DNA of 64,000 bases from Bos javanicus (GCF_032452875.1 NC_083868.1:38792537-38856536); one strand, 5' to 3'; numbered from the stretch's first letter, positions 32,976 to 44,696 are shown. The notes: generated by a model from the letters alone, not told the origin. Program-made: numbers and translations.

Positions 32976-33986
32976 AACTTAGAAAGAGATGCATCAACAT
33001 TAACACTTGGCATAGCAAGTCCTATCAATGTAAATTTCTTTCTTTCTTTACATCCACCATTTGAGAACCTCAATTAGGACAGAAGCTAACTATAATTCTG
33101 ACTTGCCTAAACATCTTTGCAGACTGGGCATGCTCTGTAAACCATCATAGTCAGCAGTGGAGGCATCTTGGGCAGGAAGTTATCTTAGTGGAGATGATGG
33201 TTTCATTGATATGGTAACCTCAGGAGTAGCTTAAACAAGGAGACAGAGCAGGAGAGAGAGAAAAACCAAAGGGTTACTATGGAAAGAACTGTGTTGATAT
33301 CTAAATATGTAGGTATTACCTGTAGGCTGAAAGAAGTAGTTGGAGATAGTTCTAAAGCCAGCCTGGTGATGTAGTGTCACACAGAAGAAATACTGTTTTG
33401 TGCTGCTTTTTAGGGGCCTGAATTTACCCAAGGCTAAAACAAGCTGGAAGACGTCTCATGCATAATCTCCAGGTTACTGGCACTGGTTAATTTTGCCCCA
33501 CTCACTGCCTTACTCCAGCATGATTTCATGTGGATTTCTATAGATTTAACACCGTAACAGTCTGAAAGAATTTCTAAAGGTTTTTTATTCCAGGAAGTAT
33601 GTCATAATTTTGGTCAGAAAATATTTCCTAAATATCTGCAATGTTTGCTATTGTGTGGCTGGTGTCTTTAGGAATCACTAGAGTTTTGGAGCAAGAAATT
33701 CTAAATATGACCCTAAGAAGACACATCTGAACTCTGAAAAATGAAATCATGTGAAAGTAAGCCTTGAAGGATGAAAAAATGGGCAGGCTAATTTTAGTTG
33801 AGAAATGAACAAACGTATGACATGGGGATGATCTTAGCTTACTCAGAGTTTATAGACACAATGGTGAGTTTTCAGCTGCAAGTGAAGAGGCAGGAGGAAT
33901 CTCTGTGAGAAGATCTCAGTGCCCACAAAATTTTCAGCCCCTTATTCCTGACACAATTAGGCCATATGTGTTTTTAAGCACTAAGT
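32976..33986. other. Unique DNA up to the BovB target site
   Basis: No supported feature. The stretch ends in the first copy of the 13-bp target duplication (33987-33999). Confidence 0.45.
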
Positions 33987-33999
33987 AACTTACTTTATA

Positions 34000-36022
34000 G
34001 ATTTAAGGGTCTAGATCTGATAGATAGAGTGTCTGATGAACTATGGAATGAGGTTCGTGACATTGTACGGGAGACGGGGATCAAGACCATCCCCATGGAA
34101 AAGAAATGCAAAAAAGAAAAATGGCTGTCTGGGGAGGCCTTACAAATAGCTGTGAAAAGAAGAGAAGCGAAAAGCAAAGGAGAAAAGGAAAGATATAAGC
34201 ATCTGAATGCAGAGTTCCAAAGAATAGCAAGAAGAGATAAGAAAGCCTTCCTCAGCAATCAATGCAAAGAAATAGAGGAAAACAACAGAATGGGAAAGAC
34301 TAGAGATCTCTTCAAGAAAAATTAGAGATAGCAAGGGAACATTTCATGCAAAGATGGGCTCGATAAAGGACAGAAATGGTATGGACATAACAGAAGTAGA
34401 AGATATTAAGAAGAGGTGGCAAGAATACATAGAAGAACTGTACAAAAAAGATCTTCATGACCCAGATAATCACGATGGTGTGATCACTCACCTAGAGCCC
34501 GACATCCTTGAATGTGAAGTCAAGTGGGCCTTAGAAAGCATCACTACGAACAAAGCTAGTGGAGGTGATGGAATTCCAGTGGAGCTATTTCAAATCCTGA
34601 AAGATGATGCTATGAAAGTGCTGCCCTCAATATGCCAGCAAATTTGGAAAACTCAGCAGTGGCCACAGGACTGGAAAAGGTCAGTTTTCATTGCAATCCC
34701 AAAGAAAGGCAATGCCAAAGAATGTTCAAACTACCGCACAATTGCACTCATCTCACACGCTAGTAAAGTAATGCTCAAAATTCTCCAAGCCAGGCTTCAG
34801 CAATATGTGAACCGTGAACTTCCTGATGTTCAAGCTGGTTTTAGAAAAGGCAGAGGAACCAGAGATCAAATTGCTAACATCCGCTGGATCATGGAAAAAG
34901 CAAGAGAGTTCCAGGAAAACATCTATTTCTGCTTTATTGACTATGCCAAAGCCTTTGACTGTGTGGATCACAATAAACTGTGGGAAATTCTGAAAGAGAT
35001 GGGAATACCAGACCACCTGACCTGCCTCTTGAGAAATCTGTATGCAGGTCAGGATGCAACAGTTAGAACTGGACATGGACCAACAAACTGGTTCCAAATA
35101 GGAAAAGGAGTACGTCAAGGCTGTATATTGTCACCCTGCTTATTTAACTTCTATGCAGAGTACATCATGAGAAATGCTGGACTGGAAGAAGCACAAGCTG
35201 GAATCAAGATTGCTGGGAGAAATATCAATAACCTAGGATATGCAGATGACACCACCCTTATGGCAGAAAGTGAAGAGGCACTAAAAAGCCTCTTGATGAA
35301 AGTGAAAGTGGAGAGTGAAAAAGGTGGCTTAAAGCTCAACATTCAGAAAACTAAGATCATGGTATCTGGTCCCATCACTTCATGGGAAATAGATGGGGAA
35401 ACAGTGGAAACAGTGTCAGACTTTATTTTTCTGGGCTCCAAAATCACTGCAGATGGTGACTGCAGCCATGAAATTAAAAGACGCTTATTCCTTGGAAGGA
35501 AAGTTAAGACCAACCTAGATAGTGTATTCAAAAGCAGAGACATTACTTTGCCAACAAAGGTTTGTCTAGTCAAGGCTATGGTTTTTCCTGTGGTCATGTA
35601 TGGATGTGAGAGTTGGACTGTGAAGAAGGCTGAGCGTCAAAGAATTGATGCTTTTGAACTGTGGTGTTGGAGAAGATTCTTGAGAGTCCCTTGGACTGCA
35701 AGGAGATCCAACCAGTCCATTCTGAAGGAGATCAGCCCTGGGATTTCTTTGGAAGGAATGATGCTAAAGCTGAAACTCCAGTACTTTGGCCACCTCATGC
35801 GAAGAGCTGACTCATTGGAAAAGACTCTGATGCTGGGAGGTATTGGGGACAGGAAGAGAAGGGGACGACAGAGGATGAGATGGCTGGATGGCATCACTGA
35901 CTCGATGGACGTGAGTCTGAGTGAACTCCGGGAGTTGGTGATGGACAGGGAGGCCTGGTGTGCTGCGATTCATGGGGTCGCGAAGAGTCGGGCACGACTG
36001 AGCGACTGAACTGAACTGACTG
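34000..36022 (+). mobile_element. BovB LINE, best-preserved copy, 13-bp TSD
   Basis: About 2.0 kb of the roughly 3.2-kb BovB element in sense. It is 5'-truncated after the endonuclease domain and complete at the 3' end (gagcgactgaactgaactg). aacttactttata occurs at 33987-33999 and 36023-36035, so both borders are exact to within a base or two. It contains the whole RT domain and C-terminal region with one frameshift. RT-mediated retrotransposition needs the missing endonuclease, so it cannot move on its own. Confidence 0.95.
34029..36009 (+). pseudogene. BovB ORF2 C-terminal two-thirds (RT), one frameshift
   Basis: A 98-codon frame (34029-34325) holds the linker between endonuclease and RT (SDELWNEVRDIVRETGIKT and KSKGEKERYKHLNAEFQ). 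An extra A in a homopolymer near 34316-34321 stops it. The second frame, 34354-36009, has 551 codons and ends at the BovB stop codon inside the 3' region. It contains FIDYAKAFD at residues 194-202 (first catalytic Asp at 196), QGCILSPCLFN, and YADD at 296-299. It also has the C-terminal block with WCWRR and LKLKLQYFGHLMRR. All RT metal ligands are present, but the endonuclease is absent. The ATG at 34354 is only the first in-frame Met, not a native start. Confidence 0.9.
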
Positions 36023-36035
36023 AACTTACTTTATA

Positions 36036-38540
36036 CCTGTATCCCAAGAAATAAAAAAAACAGTGAAGTGATAGACAATTTCCAGCCAGTGCTTTAATGA
36101 TCACTCCTTATGTGAGAAGCAGAAAGACCCTAGAGCACACTGGACTTAAAGCATCTTATTTTTTGTTAATAACAGTGTTTGAGTTAATGAGAACCCCTCT
36201 CAGATTGGTGATACTCTGTCTTAGAATGTCCTGGTTGGAAAAAGGGGACTTGACACATTTCTGATTTCATTTAAGAATTATTTATTTCTTTTTTGTACTT
36301 GACACCACTTTGAAGGTATTGAGGAACAGCAAAAACAGCACCTCACAAGGACAGTGAGTTATCAATTACTTTTAATTACTCCCCAGCTCTTGCCTTTAAT
36401 TACCTACTATGTTAGCTGGGATTTATTGCACAGTAATAATAGTGATGCTTTGCATTTACATTGCTCTTTTCTCCAAGGAGTTCAAAGCACTTTATAGATA
36501 TGGTTTCAGTATTAATATAAAGAATAAAAATGTTGAAAAATATTTTCATGAATAAAGCAATTGTAAAGTAACTATATTCTCCTTTTTCAGGTAGAATGTA
36601 GTCTAGAGATAGTTTATAGTAAGAGTCAAATCTGAGGGACCCTGATAATAAAACTTCCTCCTCTACTCTATATTTTACATGGCTCTCATATTTACTGATT
36701 AAAAAATACTTTCCACAATAGATAAAATAAGAATATCACAAAATATTAACTAATAATAATCCCACGGGAAGTGCAATACTCTGCTCACTCTAAGATTTAA
36801 AATAATGTATATGAACTTTTTTTTAGTCTAAAAAAACTTAGTGTAGTAGTGAAATATTTTGAAGACACCAAAAAGATAGTAATTGCACTTTTTGGCCTGT
36901 TGACTGTAAAATACATAAATAGAAAATTTACTATTAGTTATGTTGGAATATTTGTTATTTCATCCATTATCCTAAAAATAATAGAAGTGAGGGTAGCTCT
37001 AATTAACCTCATTCTATAAACGCAGAATATTATTCACTCAGTCTGCATTTAATGTGCTTATATCTCTATTGCTTCAGACCGTATAACCTTATTGCTTTTC
37101 AAAGGTCTATCTCCCAAGATTGAGAACAACTGGCCTAAGTTTCAAAGCCAGGGTCTTCAGGAACAGTTGCCCATACACAGAATAATTATGTTGAACTCAA
37201 AATGAAGAGCTGAAGAACATCACTCAGCATTCAAGAGCTCCTCAGCAGTTGGTGAGCTACCCTTCAGGGTTAAAGCTACTTATACATTAAAACAATGGAA
37301 TTTACATGCTTCAGAGGTTTTCTTTCCCCTTATCTTGTCTGTTAGAATTAATAAGTTAGAAGCATTCAGCTCAGAATGGAGGCTTGATTGCATGCCTTTT
37401 GCTAAGGATCTGAGACGTGAGGAGACTGCAGTTTGAGACATTTACAGAGTGCCTTTTGGACCTGAAAGTGCCTTGCATAGTTTCCATCTTTATACCCTAT
37501 TATTTGTATTTAAATACACTCTATTGCTTATAGAGATACACTAAAAATTGTAAGGCTTTTACATCTAGGCTAGAAATCATAATGAAAGCAAAATGTTTTG
37601 TTTTTAATTGGTCTTATTTGAGTAGTAAATTATGCCACACAAGATAAAAAAAGCATGAGTATTATCTTCTTTTAGAATTTTGTTTACTAGTCTTCATCTC
37701 TGGTTGTTGTAGATAATCCTAGAAAACAAGTCAAGTTTGGAAAAAGGCAATGGAATTTTGATTAGGAAGCATGTATTTTTAATTCTAGTTTAGATTTTAT
37801 CTTATATTGTTTTGAGATAAAATTACTAAACGTAGGAAAAAAATTTAACATCTTTCTTTTAAAGAAATTGAAAGGTTGGAAGCAACATTTTTTTTTTATT
37901 AGATACGATATTGAGAGGGAAATTCTAAATCAGTGATTGCCTCTGAATCAGTTACTTGATTATATTAATTATCTCTTCTACCTTGGTTCTCCATTTACTG
38001 AATGAGGTTAATTATAGCTACCCTCACTTATCCCATAGGATTTTTTAGGAGACTGGATAGAATAATAAATATACCAGTATACCTAGTGTGAGATAATCAG
38101 AACACAAAGTATTATACTATAACAGAATTTTAGTAAAGGAATGTATGTAGTATAAAAATGAATTTTTAAATGAGAATATTTACTATAAAAGGAAGGATCT
38201 CAGAATTGGATGAAAAGAGAGTAAGAAGGTGGAGAGGGCAGGGATGAAAAAAGATAACAGGGAAGGGAAGGGATTAGATGATTCTAACAAGAAAAAGAAT
38301 ATAAGATCTCTGCTATGTCATATTATTGGAGATAATTCCAGCATTGGGTTTGGGCTTTGAGAACAACAGGACACATTAGTGGGGTGGGGGCCCGTGGAAT
38401 TCTGAAGGGCAAGGAATACAGTACATTACTGGGATCTAAACTGGGTATGTCTAAGGCTGAAGTTATTGGCTGTCCCCATATACTAGCTTCTGCTCCATTG
38501 TTTCTCCTAAGTTGTTCAATGAGATGATAATTCTACCCTG
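36036..38540. other. Repeat-poor AT-rich tract, 2.5 kb
   Basis: No transposon I can recognise, no coding frame of note, no RNA gene. A short MIR-like stretch occurs near 36440-36500 (gcatttacattgctctttt, caaagcactttatagata). This is the longest repeat-poor block in the window. Confidence 0.45.
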
Positions 38541-38544
38541 AACC

Positions 38545-39005
38545 CAGAAGTGAAGGCTTTAGTCATTGTTCTCGTTTCACTCTTCCTTATACTGCATATC
38601 AAGAAGTCTTCCAGTGCTATCAAATTTTTTCCCACCACGTCGCTTTCCATTCTTTCTGCCTCTTTGCTGTCAGCACTGCACTGTAGTCTTGCTACTCTGG
38701 TCTTCTACCTGGTCTCCAAGTCTCCAGTCATTCCCTTTTCTGAGAATTCAACAGACCATCACTCCTATTGCAGAATTACTATCCTGGGGTCAGATCTCTC
38801 TCTTCATCAGTCTTTGGTGAATCCTCACTTGCTACTGAATTGAACTTAGACCCTTTAGTACACTCTACCTGAAATTGCCAGATGTCCAATCCACTTTCCA
38901 AACTCACTATTTATACTCTAATCACACTGACCTTACACCGTCTCCCTTAATACCTTGTGTTTCACTCATACTTGAAGGTTTTATTCCAGCTATTCCTGTG
39001 CACTC
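38545..39005 (+). repeat. L2-like fragment, sense, diverged
   Basis: A C/T-rich run with 'tattgcagaattactatcctg', 'gaatcctcacttgctactg' and 'cacactgaccttacaccgtc' follows the L2 3' third loosely. Frames here (38550-38843, 38566-38820) overlap in different registers and are not genes. Confidence 0.4.
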
Positions 39006-39008
39006 TAA

Positions 39009-39028
39009 TTTTTTTTTTTTTTTTTTTT
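39009..39028. repeat. Poly(T) tract (20 nt)
   Basis: An uninterrupted T-run. It could be the poly(A) tail of an antisense retroelement, but no body is recognisable to the right. Confidence 0.8.
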
Positions 39029-39844
39029 AGTTTAGTCAGTCTTTCAAACTTCCCCTTGAATTTTGACACTGGGGTGCTGGAGTATGAATTGAGTGTTTGC
39101 ATCTCCTCTCAGCTCTATGTTCAGTGATATTTCATTAACAATTTAAAACCATCCATGGTGGAAATGTTTACACAATAAGTAACTAACAAATAGTAAAAAT
39201 CAGGTACCACTCCCCAACCAGAACCAGTTTTAAACCAGCACATCACTGCTACTACTAAATCTTTGATTGTTCCCACTGACTTACTTTCTGTATCTCCCAG
39301 TTGAATCCTTCTTTATGTATTAAAATAAATACTTTTAAAAATCATTTAATTTATGGCTTGACTTCCCAACCTGATAGTCTTCTGCAGTTCATTAGCCAGG
39401 TCCCATATTTTCCTGTGTATCTTTCTCAGTATGAAGAAAGGTACTTACTAAGTGAAGATGGAAGCATTAGTATACAGCTCTTCTAGGCTTCTCTGGCTTT
39501 GAAGATTATTGCCTTTTACAAATTTAGAAATTATATATTACTAATTTTTTCTTTCTATCCATTCAGTGCTAGTGTGATGTCTCACTTGTATGTATCCAAA
39601 ACTGTTTGAATCACCTCTGAATTCTCATGGTGAATGGTAAGCAAATACAGACTTTTACATGATGATAAAGAGCCATATTAAAGTGGCTTTTTTCTACATT
39701 TTATTCCTAACATAGACCAAACTGAAGGTGTAATTTTATCTAATAATGTAATTTTAATACTGAACCAATATCTTTGATGTTGGTTAGAATTTGTGTGTCT
39801 CAGATATAATTTGGAAGTCATGTAGGTGAATAAAGCTACTAACT
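39029..39844. other. Unique DNA
   Basis: No supported feature. Confidence 0.45.
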
Positions 39845-40065
39845 AGCTAACATGTACTGAGCATGTACTATGTGCACACACTGTGCTTTTTACATATACT
39901 TTCTCATTTAATCTTGATATCATCTTTCTGAGGTTAGTACAATGAATATGCTCATTTTATGAATGAGGAAACTGGCTCTGTTATAGTTATGTGACTGTAC
40001 TCAACAGCACTAGCTTATTAGTAATGGGATGGCTCTCAGCCATTCTGACTCTCGAATTCTCAACC
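39845..40065 (-). repeat. MIR SINE, antisense
   Basis: 'catgtactgagcatgtactatg', 'ctttctcatttaatcttgat', 'ctgaggttagtacaatg', 'cattttatgaatgaggaaac', 'gtgactgtactcaacagcac' is the reverse complement of MIR in correct order. Confidence 0.75.
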
Positions 40066-40295
40066 TTAATTCTATGCAAGAACAACACTTATTCTGTAAA
40101 TTCCACACAAGAACAACTCTACCATTATAGAACTGGTGGAATTGTACTGTATTTTCAGTGTTTGCACATACCAAGTCAGGAATATTCTGAATATTAAGCT
40201 AAATTTTTCAAACTAGTCTCTTAATAATACTTCTTTTGATTAGTGAAGTTTTATTTTCAACCTACTCTACTGTCCCATTTTAAGATTAAATATAT

Positions 40296-40568
40296 ACATG
40301 CTATGCTATGCTAAGTCACTTCAGTCGTGTCCAACTCTGTGTGACCCCATAGACGGCAGCCACCAAGCTCCCCCGTCCCTGGGATTCTCCAGGCAAGAAC
40401 ATTGGAGTGGGTTGCCATTTGCTTCTCCAATGCATGAAAGTGAAAAGTGAAAGCGAAGTCGCTCAGTCGTGTCCAACTCTTAGTGACCCCATGGACTGCA
40501 GCCCACCAGCCTCCTCCATCCATGGGATTTTCCAGGCAAGAGTACTGGAGTGGGGTGCCATTGCCTTC
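40296..40568 (-). mobile_element. BOV-A2 SINE, antisense
   Basis: Two antisense Bov-A units separated by the linker gcatgaaagtgaaaagtgaa: tgctaagtcacttcagtcgt to gttgccatttgcttctcc, then gtcgctcagtcgtgtccaac to gggtgccattgccttc. It adjoins a TA microsatellite. Confidence 0.9.

Positions 40569-40569
<1 letters not shown>

Positions 40570-40609
<40 letters not shown>
40570..40609. repeat. (TA)n microsatellite
   Basis: A nearly pure alternating AT tract of about 40 bp between the 5' side of the antisense BOV-A2 and the next BovB copy. Likely polymorphic. Confidence 0.9.
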
Positions 40610-40613
<4 letters not shown>

Positions 40614-40627
40614 GTTGTTGTTTAAGT

Positions 40628-41262
40628 CATCACTTCATGGCAAATAGAGGGGGAAAAGTGGAAACAGTGACAGATTTCCTCTTCTTGGGCTCTAAAATCA
40701 CTGCAAATGGTGACTGTAGCCATGAAATCAGAAGACAATTGCTTCTTGGCAGGAAAGCGATGACAAACCTAGAAAGTGTGTTGAAAAGCAGAGACTACTT
40801 TGCTGACAAAGGTCCATATAGTCAAGGCTATCATCTTCCCATTGGTCATGTAAGGTTGTGAGAGCTGGACCATAATGAAAGCAAAGTGCCAAAGAATTGA
40901 TGCCTTTGAACTGTGGGGCTGGAGAAGACTCATGAGAGTCTCCTGGACAGCAAGATCAAACCAGTCAATCTTAAGGGAAGTCAACCCTGAAGACTTGTTG
41001 GAAGGATTAATGCTGAAGCTGAAACTCCAGTATTTTGTTCATCTGATGAGAACAGCTGACTCTTTGGAAAAGTCCCTGATACTGGGAAAGATTGAGGGCA
41101 GAAGGAGAAGAGGGCATCAGAGGATGAGATGGCTGGATGGCATCACCGATGCAATGGACGTGAACTTGGACAAACTTCGGAAGATGGTGAGGAACAGAGA
41201 GGCCTGGCATGCTGCAGTTCATGGGGTTGCAAAGAATTGGACGTGACTGGGTGACTGAACAA
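40628..41262 (+). mobile_element. Older BovB 3' half, sense
   Basis: It starts at catcacttcatggcaaatag and ends gtgactgggtgactgaac. It has many differences from the younger copies here (for example tcatcttcccattggtcat, gagagctggaccataatg), so it belongs to an older or different BovB subfamily. catcactt recurs just after the end (41269-41276). This is a possible TSD, but BovB itself has this string, so the evidence is ambiguous. A 123-codon frame (40875-41246) holds the C-terminal block. Confidence 0.88.
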
Positions 41263-41374
41263 CAAAAGCATCACTTAGGAAGCTCTAAAAACTATTTTTT
41301 AGTGGAGGTCTTACTTTGTGTCTCAGTGCTAATCCAGATGGTCTTGGAATTAAAAGCGGGTAGGAGAAGGTGTG

Positions 41375-41762
41375 ATCAGATCAGATCAAATCAGTCGCTC
41401 AGTCGTGTCCGACTCTTTGCGACCGCATGAACCGCAGCACGCCAGGCCGCCCTGTCCATCACCAACTCCTGGAGTTCATTCAGACTCATGTCCATCGAGT
41501 CAGTGATGCCATCCAGCCATCTCATCCTCTGTCGTCCCCTTCTCCTCTTGCCCCCAATCCCTCCCAGCATCAGAGTCTTTTCCAATAAGTCAACTCTTCG
41601 CATGAGGTGGCCAAAGTACTGGAGTTTCAGCTTTAGTATCATTCCTTCCAAAGAAATCCCAGGGCTAATCTCCTTCAGAATGGACTGGTTGGATCTCCTT
41701 GCAGTCCAAAGGACTCTCAAGAGTCTTCTCCAACACCACAGTTCAAAAGCATCAATTCTTCT
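41375..41762 (-). mobile_element. BovB 3'-end copy, antisense, CTGAT-type tail
   Basis: The plus strand begins gatcagatcagatcaaatca, then gtcgctcagtcgtgtccgac, and runs to cagttcaaaagcatcaattc. The 126-codon minus frame (41391-41771) is the intact BovB C-terminal part (RIDAFELWCWRRLLRV to the stop). It faces the preceding sense copy tail to tail, about 110 bp apart. Confidence 0.9.
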
Positions 41763-41825
41763 TGTCATCAAAGACTTTATAATAAGCTGCTTGAGAAATG
41801 GCAGTTAGCATTTCTGCTACCTGAA

Positions 41826-41950
41826 CACAGCAACCCACTTCAGTATTTTTGCCTGGAGAATCTCATGGACAGAGGAACCTGGTGGGCTACAGTCCATAGG
41901 GTCACACAGGGTCAGACATAACTGAAGTGACTTACCATGCACGTACATGT
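41826..41950 (+). mobile_element. Bov-A SINE fragment, sense
   Basis: 'gcaacccacttcagtattttt', 'gcctggagaatctcatgg', 'ctacagtccatagggtcaca', 'ataactgaagtgacttacc' match the 3' two-thirds of Bov-tA; the tRNA head is missing. Confidence 0.82.
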
Positions 41951-42120
41951 AGAACAATTAGAAGATTAGTTGGTAATCAGGTAATAATCTCTACAGTACT
42001 AATTGATAGAATATAAAAATTATAAGGTATCCATAAAAGTGAAATAACTGGTAACATCTTCAAAGAAGTGGAAGTGAAAACTTGAAGGTTGGTTTTGGAG
42101 GGCAGCAGATGCACAGATAT

Positions 42121-42606
42121 GCAGAGTACATCATGAGAAACGCTGGACTGGAAGAAACACAAGTTGGAATCAAGATTGCCAGGAGAAATATCAGTAACCT
42201 CAGATATGCAGATGACACCACCCTCATGGCAGAAGGTGAAGAGGAACTCAAAAGCCTCTTGATGAAAGTGAAAGTGGAGAGTGAAAAAGTTGGCTTAAAG
42301 CTCAACATTCAGAAAACGAAGATCATGGCATCCGGTCCCACCACTTCATGGCAAATAGATGGGGAAACAGTGGAAACAGTGTCAGACTTTATTTTTGGGG
42401 GCTCCAAAATCACTGCAGATGGTGACTGCAGCCATGAAATTAAAAGACGCTTACTCCTTGGAAGGAAAGTTATGACCAACCTAGACAGCATATTCAAAAG
42501 CAGAGACATTACTTTGTCAACAAAGGTCCGTCTAGTCAAGGCTATGGTTTTTCCTGTGGTCATGTATGGATGTGAGAGTTGGACTGTGAAGAAGGCTGAG
42601 TGCTGA
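42121..42606 (+). pseudogene. BovB RT palm fragment with YADD
   Basis: An open frame from YAEYIMRNAGLEETQ through NLRYADDTTLMAEGEEE (intact YADD) and ETVSDFIFGGSKITADGDC to KKAEC, where a TGA interrupts. Other copies here have an Arg codon at this point, so it fits C-to-T decay at a CpG. The frame before 42121 belongs to host flank. The C-terminal part continues beyond the stop with further lesions. Confidence 0.85.
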
Positions 42607-42991
42607 AGAATTGATGCTTTTGAACTGTGGTGTTGGAGAAGACTCTTGAGAGTCCCTTGGACTGCAAGGAGATCCAACCAGTCCATTCTGAAGGAGATCA
42701 GCCCTGGGATTTCTTTGGAGGGAATGATGCTAAAGCTGAAACTCCAGTACTTTGGCCACCTCATGTGAAGAGTTGACTCATTGGAAAAGACTCTGATGCT
42801 GAGTGGGATTGGGGGCAGGAGGAGAAGCGGACGACAGAGGATGAGATGGCTGGATGGCATCACTAACTCGGACGTGAGTCTGAGTGAACTCTGGGAGTTG
42901 GTGATGGACAGGGAGGCCTGGCGTGCTGCGATTCATGGGGTCTCAAAGAGTTGGACACGACTGAGCAACTGATCTGCTCTGATCTGATCTG
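42121..42991 (+). mobile_element. BovB copy, sense, 14-bp TSD, CTGAT-type tail
   Basis: 871 bp from gcagagtacatcatgagaaa to ctgctctgatctgatctg. agatgcacagatat flanks it exactly at 42107-42120 and 42992-43005. The tail uses CTGAT pentamers. The last 390 bp are an inverted repeat of the antisense copy at 41375-41762. Confidence 0.94.
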
Positions 42992-43005
42992 AGATGCACA
43001 GATAT

Positions 43006-44540
43006 AGTCAAGAGAAGAAAAACAGCAAGTCAATGTGCTTAGGCAGAAATTGAACATGATACATTTGGTGACTCTTTGCTGAGGCTGTAAATTTCTGAAT
43101 ACTACTGAATTTTAATCCCATCACCTTTCAACATCATTTGTACAAATCTTAGGGCTTCAAGGCCATGACATACTTTATCCAGAAGAAACAGTTGCCTTGC
43201 TGACAAGGAAAGTCAAATTAAAGGCAGTGTTTACATCTTTATTTTGTTATGCATGTCAGCTCCTAGATACTCAAGCATTCATTTTCTTCTCCTTGCTCCT
43301 CAATCTTTTGATGGTGTCTGGCAACTGAAAGCTTTGGGGCCTTTGGCAGAAAGCACTGAAGCCTTTGACTGGGAGACTGTTGCAGGCTTGAGACTGTTGT
43401 TTTTGAACCAGTTATTGTCCTTTCTTTTTTCCAAACTCAATTTATTACCTTGGAGTCTGTGATCTCACACTAGAGAGACAGTCATTGTCTCCACAATGCT
43501 TTAAAGTCATTTTCCCCTGTGATTCAGCGAATGTCTGATTGCCCTTCTGCTCTTCTCCTATTTGTCTTGTTTTGCTCCTAGACAGGATTCCCACGTTCAC
43601 CCTCAGATTTGGGTAAAGGTAGTAAGTGTTCTGAGGTAGTTCTTTCTCTGCTTCTTGTTGTGTAAAATAATGTCCTCGTTTAATTTATGGTGACAGGCTT
43701 TCGTTAAATTGTTCTTCTCTGGAGCCAACATAAGAGTGCATTCACTGAACTGGAAGGGGTTGCCTTTTCGTCTGGGTACTTCCCAGATGACTTGCTTATT
43801 CAGTGACCTCTTACCTCTTTCCTTCTTGACCTGTTTGGCTGCATGCAATCTTTTCTGATCAGTGGGTTGCTTTTCTTACTAGCACTCTGATAGACTGGGA
43901 GGAGAGTACAGGGAAAACTTTCTGTCCTTCTCCTCATTCTGCAGCATTTCTTTTTTTTTCCTGGTACATTTTAATTTACACAGTCACTCAATCATAAACA
44001 TGGACAGCACTCTTTCCCAGGCCTCAGCTTTCCTCTTGTACATTTTTTTTTTGGGGGGGCGGCGATAATTATTTATCAGCTTCTGGTTGGATTTCCTCCC
44101 AAGTTCTCAATATTGAATCTGGTTCTATAATGAATCTGAGTCAATATCTCCTTAAAGAAATTTTATAAAAAGAGATAAGTCCATTCAAGTTTTAATGTTC
44201 TCTTAAGATTCTTCAAAACAGAGGTTTCACCTGCATGCTAGATGTGGAAGGCTCTTTTTGTTCCAAATGAGGCTCTCAGGTCTTAGCTTTATAGAAATTA
44301 AGTGTTGGGATGTATTTTCTCAGGTAATGATGCTGAAAACCCAGTCTCTCTGCACTGGTGCTGGATTGAATCTTGGAGATAGAGTTTTGGGTAAAATACA
44401 AAGAATAGTTCTATTGCTTTGCCAGGCAAAGGTGAAACTGTTTAGCTCGGATTGAGACTTGAACCCATGTGCTGGGACTCAAACCCAGCCAAAACCCATG
44501 GTCCTCCAACTGGGATTACAGACCTGGTTTCAGGAATTAA
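43006..44540. other. Unique DNA, G-run near 44050
   Basis: No gene recognised. 44042-44063 reads a T-run followed by a G-run and ggcggcg, a short skewed tract. A palindromic hairpin, ctgggactcaaacccag, lies at 44472-44488, close to the LTR edge. Confidence 0.45.
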
Positions 44541-44612
44541 TGAAACTCAGCTTCTTGATATCTCATCTCAAAAATAATTCACTGAGAGAAAAAGTGATAA
44601 GTAAGAAGTGGA

Positions 44613-44618
44613 TTTATT
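44613..44618 (-). promoter_or_regulatory. AATAAA signal of the LTR
   Basis: The hexamer on the minus strand lies about 80 bp downstream of the TATA-like box and about 70 bp before the LTR end, consistent with the R/U5 part. Confidence 0.45.
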
Positions 44619-44696
44619 CAGAGAGAAACACACTCCACAGATAGAGTGTGCGGCATCGCAGAGGGTGAATGTGGCCTCAAAATATGGTGGGGTTAG

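Noticed and set aside
43244..43462. Short frame with hydrophobic C-terminus as a small protein
   Set aside because: 72 codons, no start context or conservation evidence; nothing nearby suggests a gene.
44472..44488. T-arm-like hairpin (ctgggactcaaacccag) as a tRNA gene or a primer-binding site
   Set aside because: The stem and loop resemble a tRNA T arm, but no acceptor, D or anticodon arm fits around it. It is also 50 bp from the proposed LTR edge, too far for a primer-binding site.
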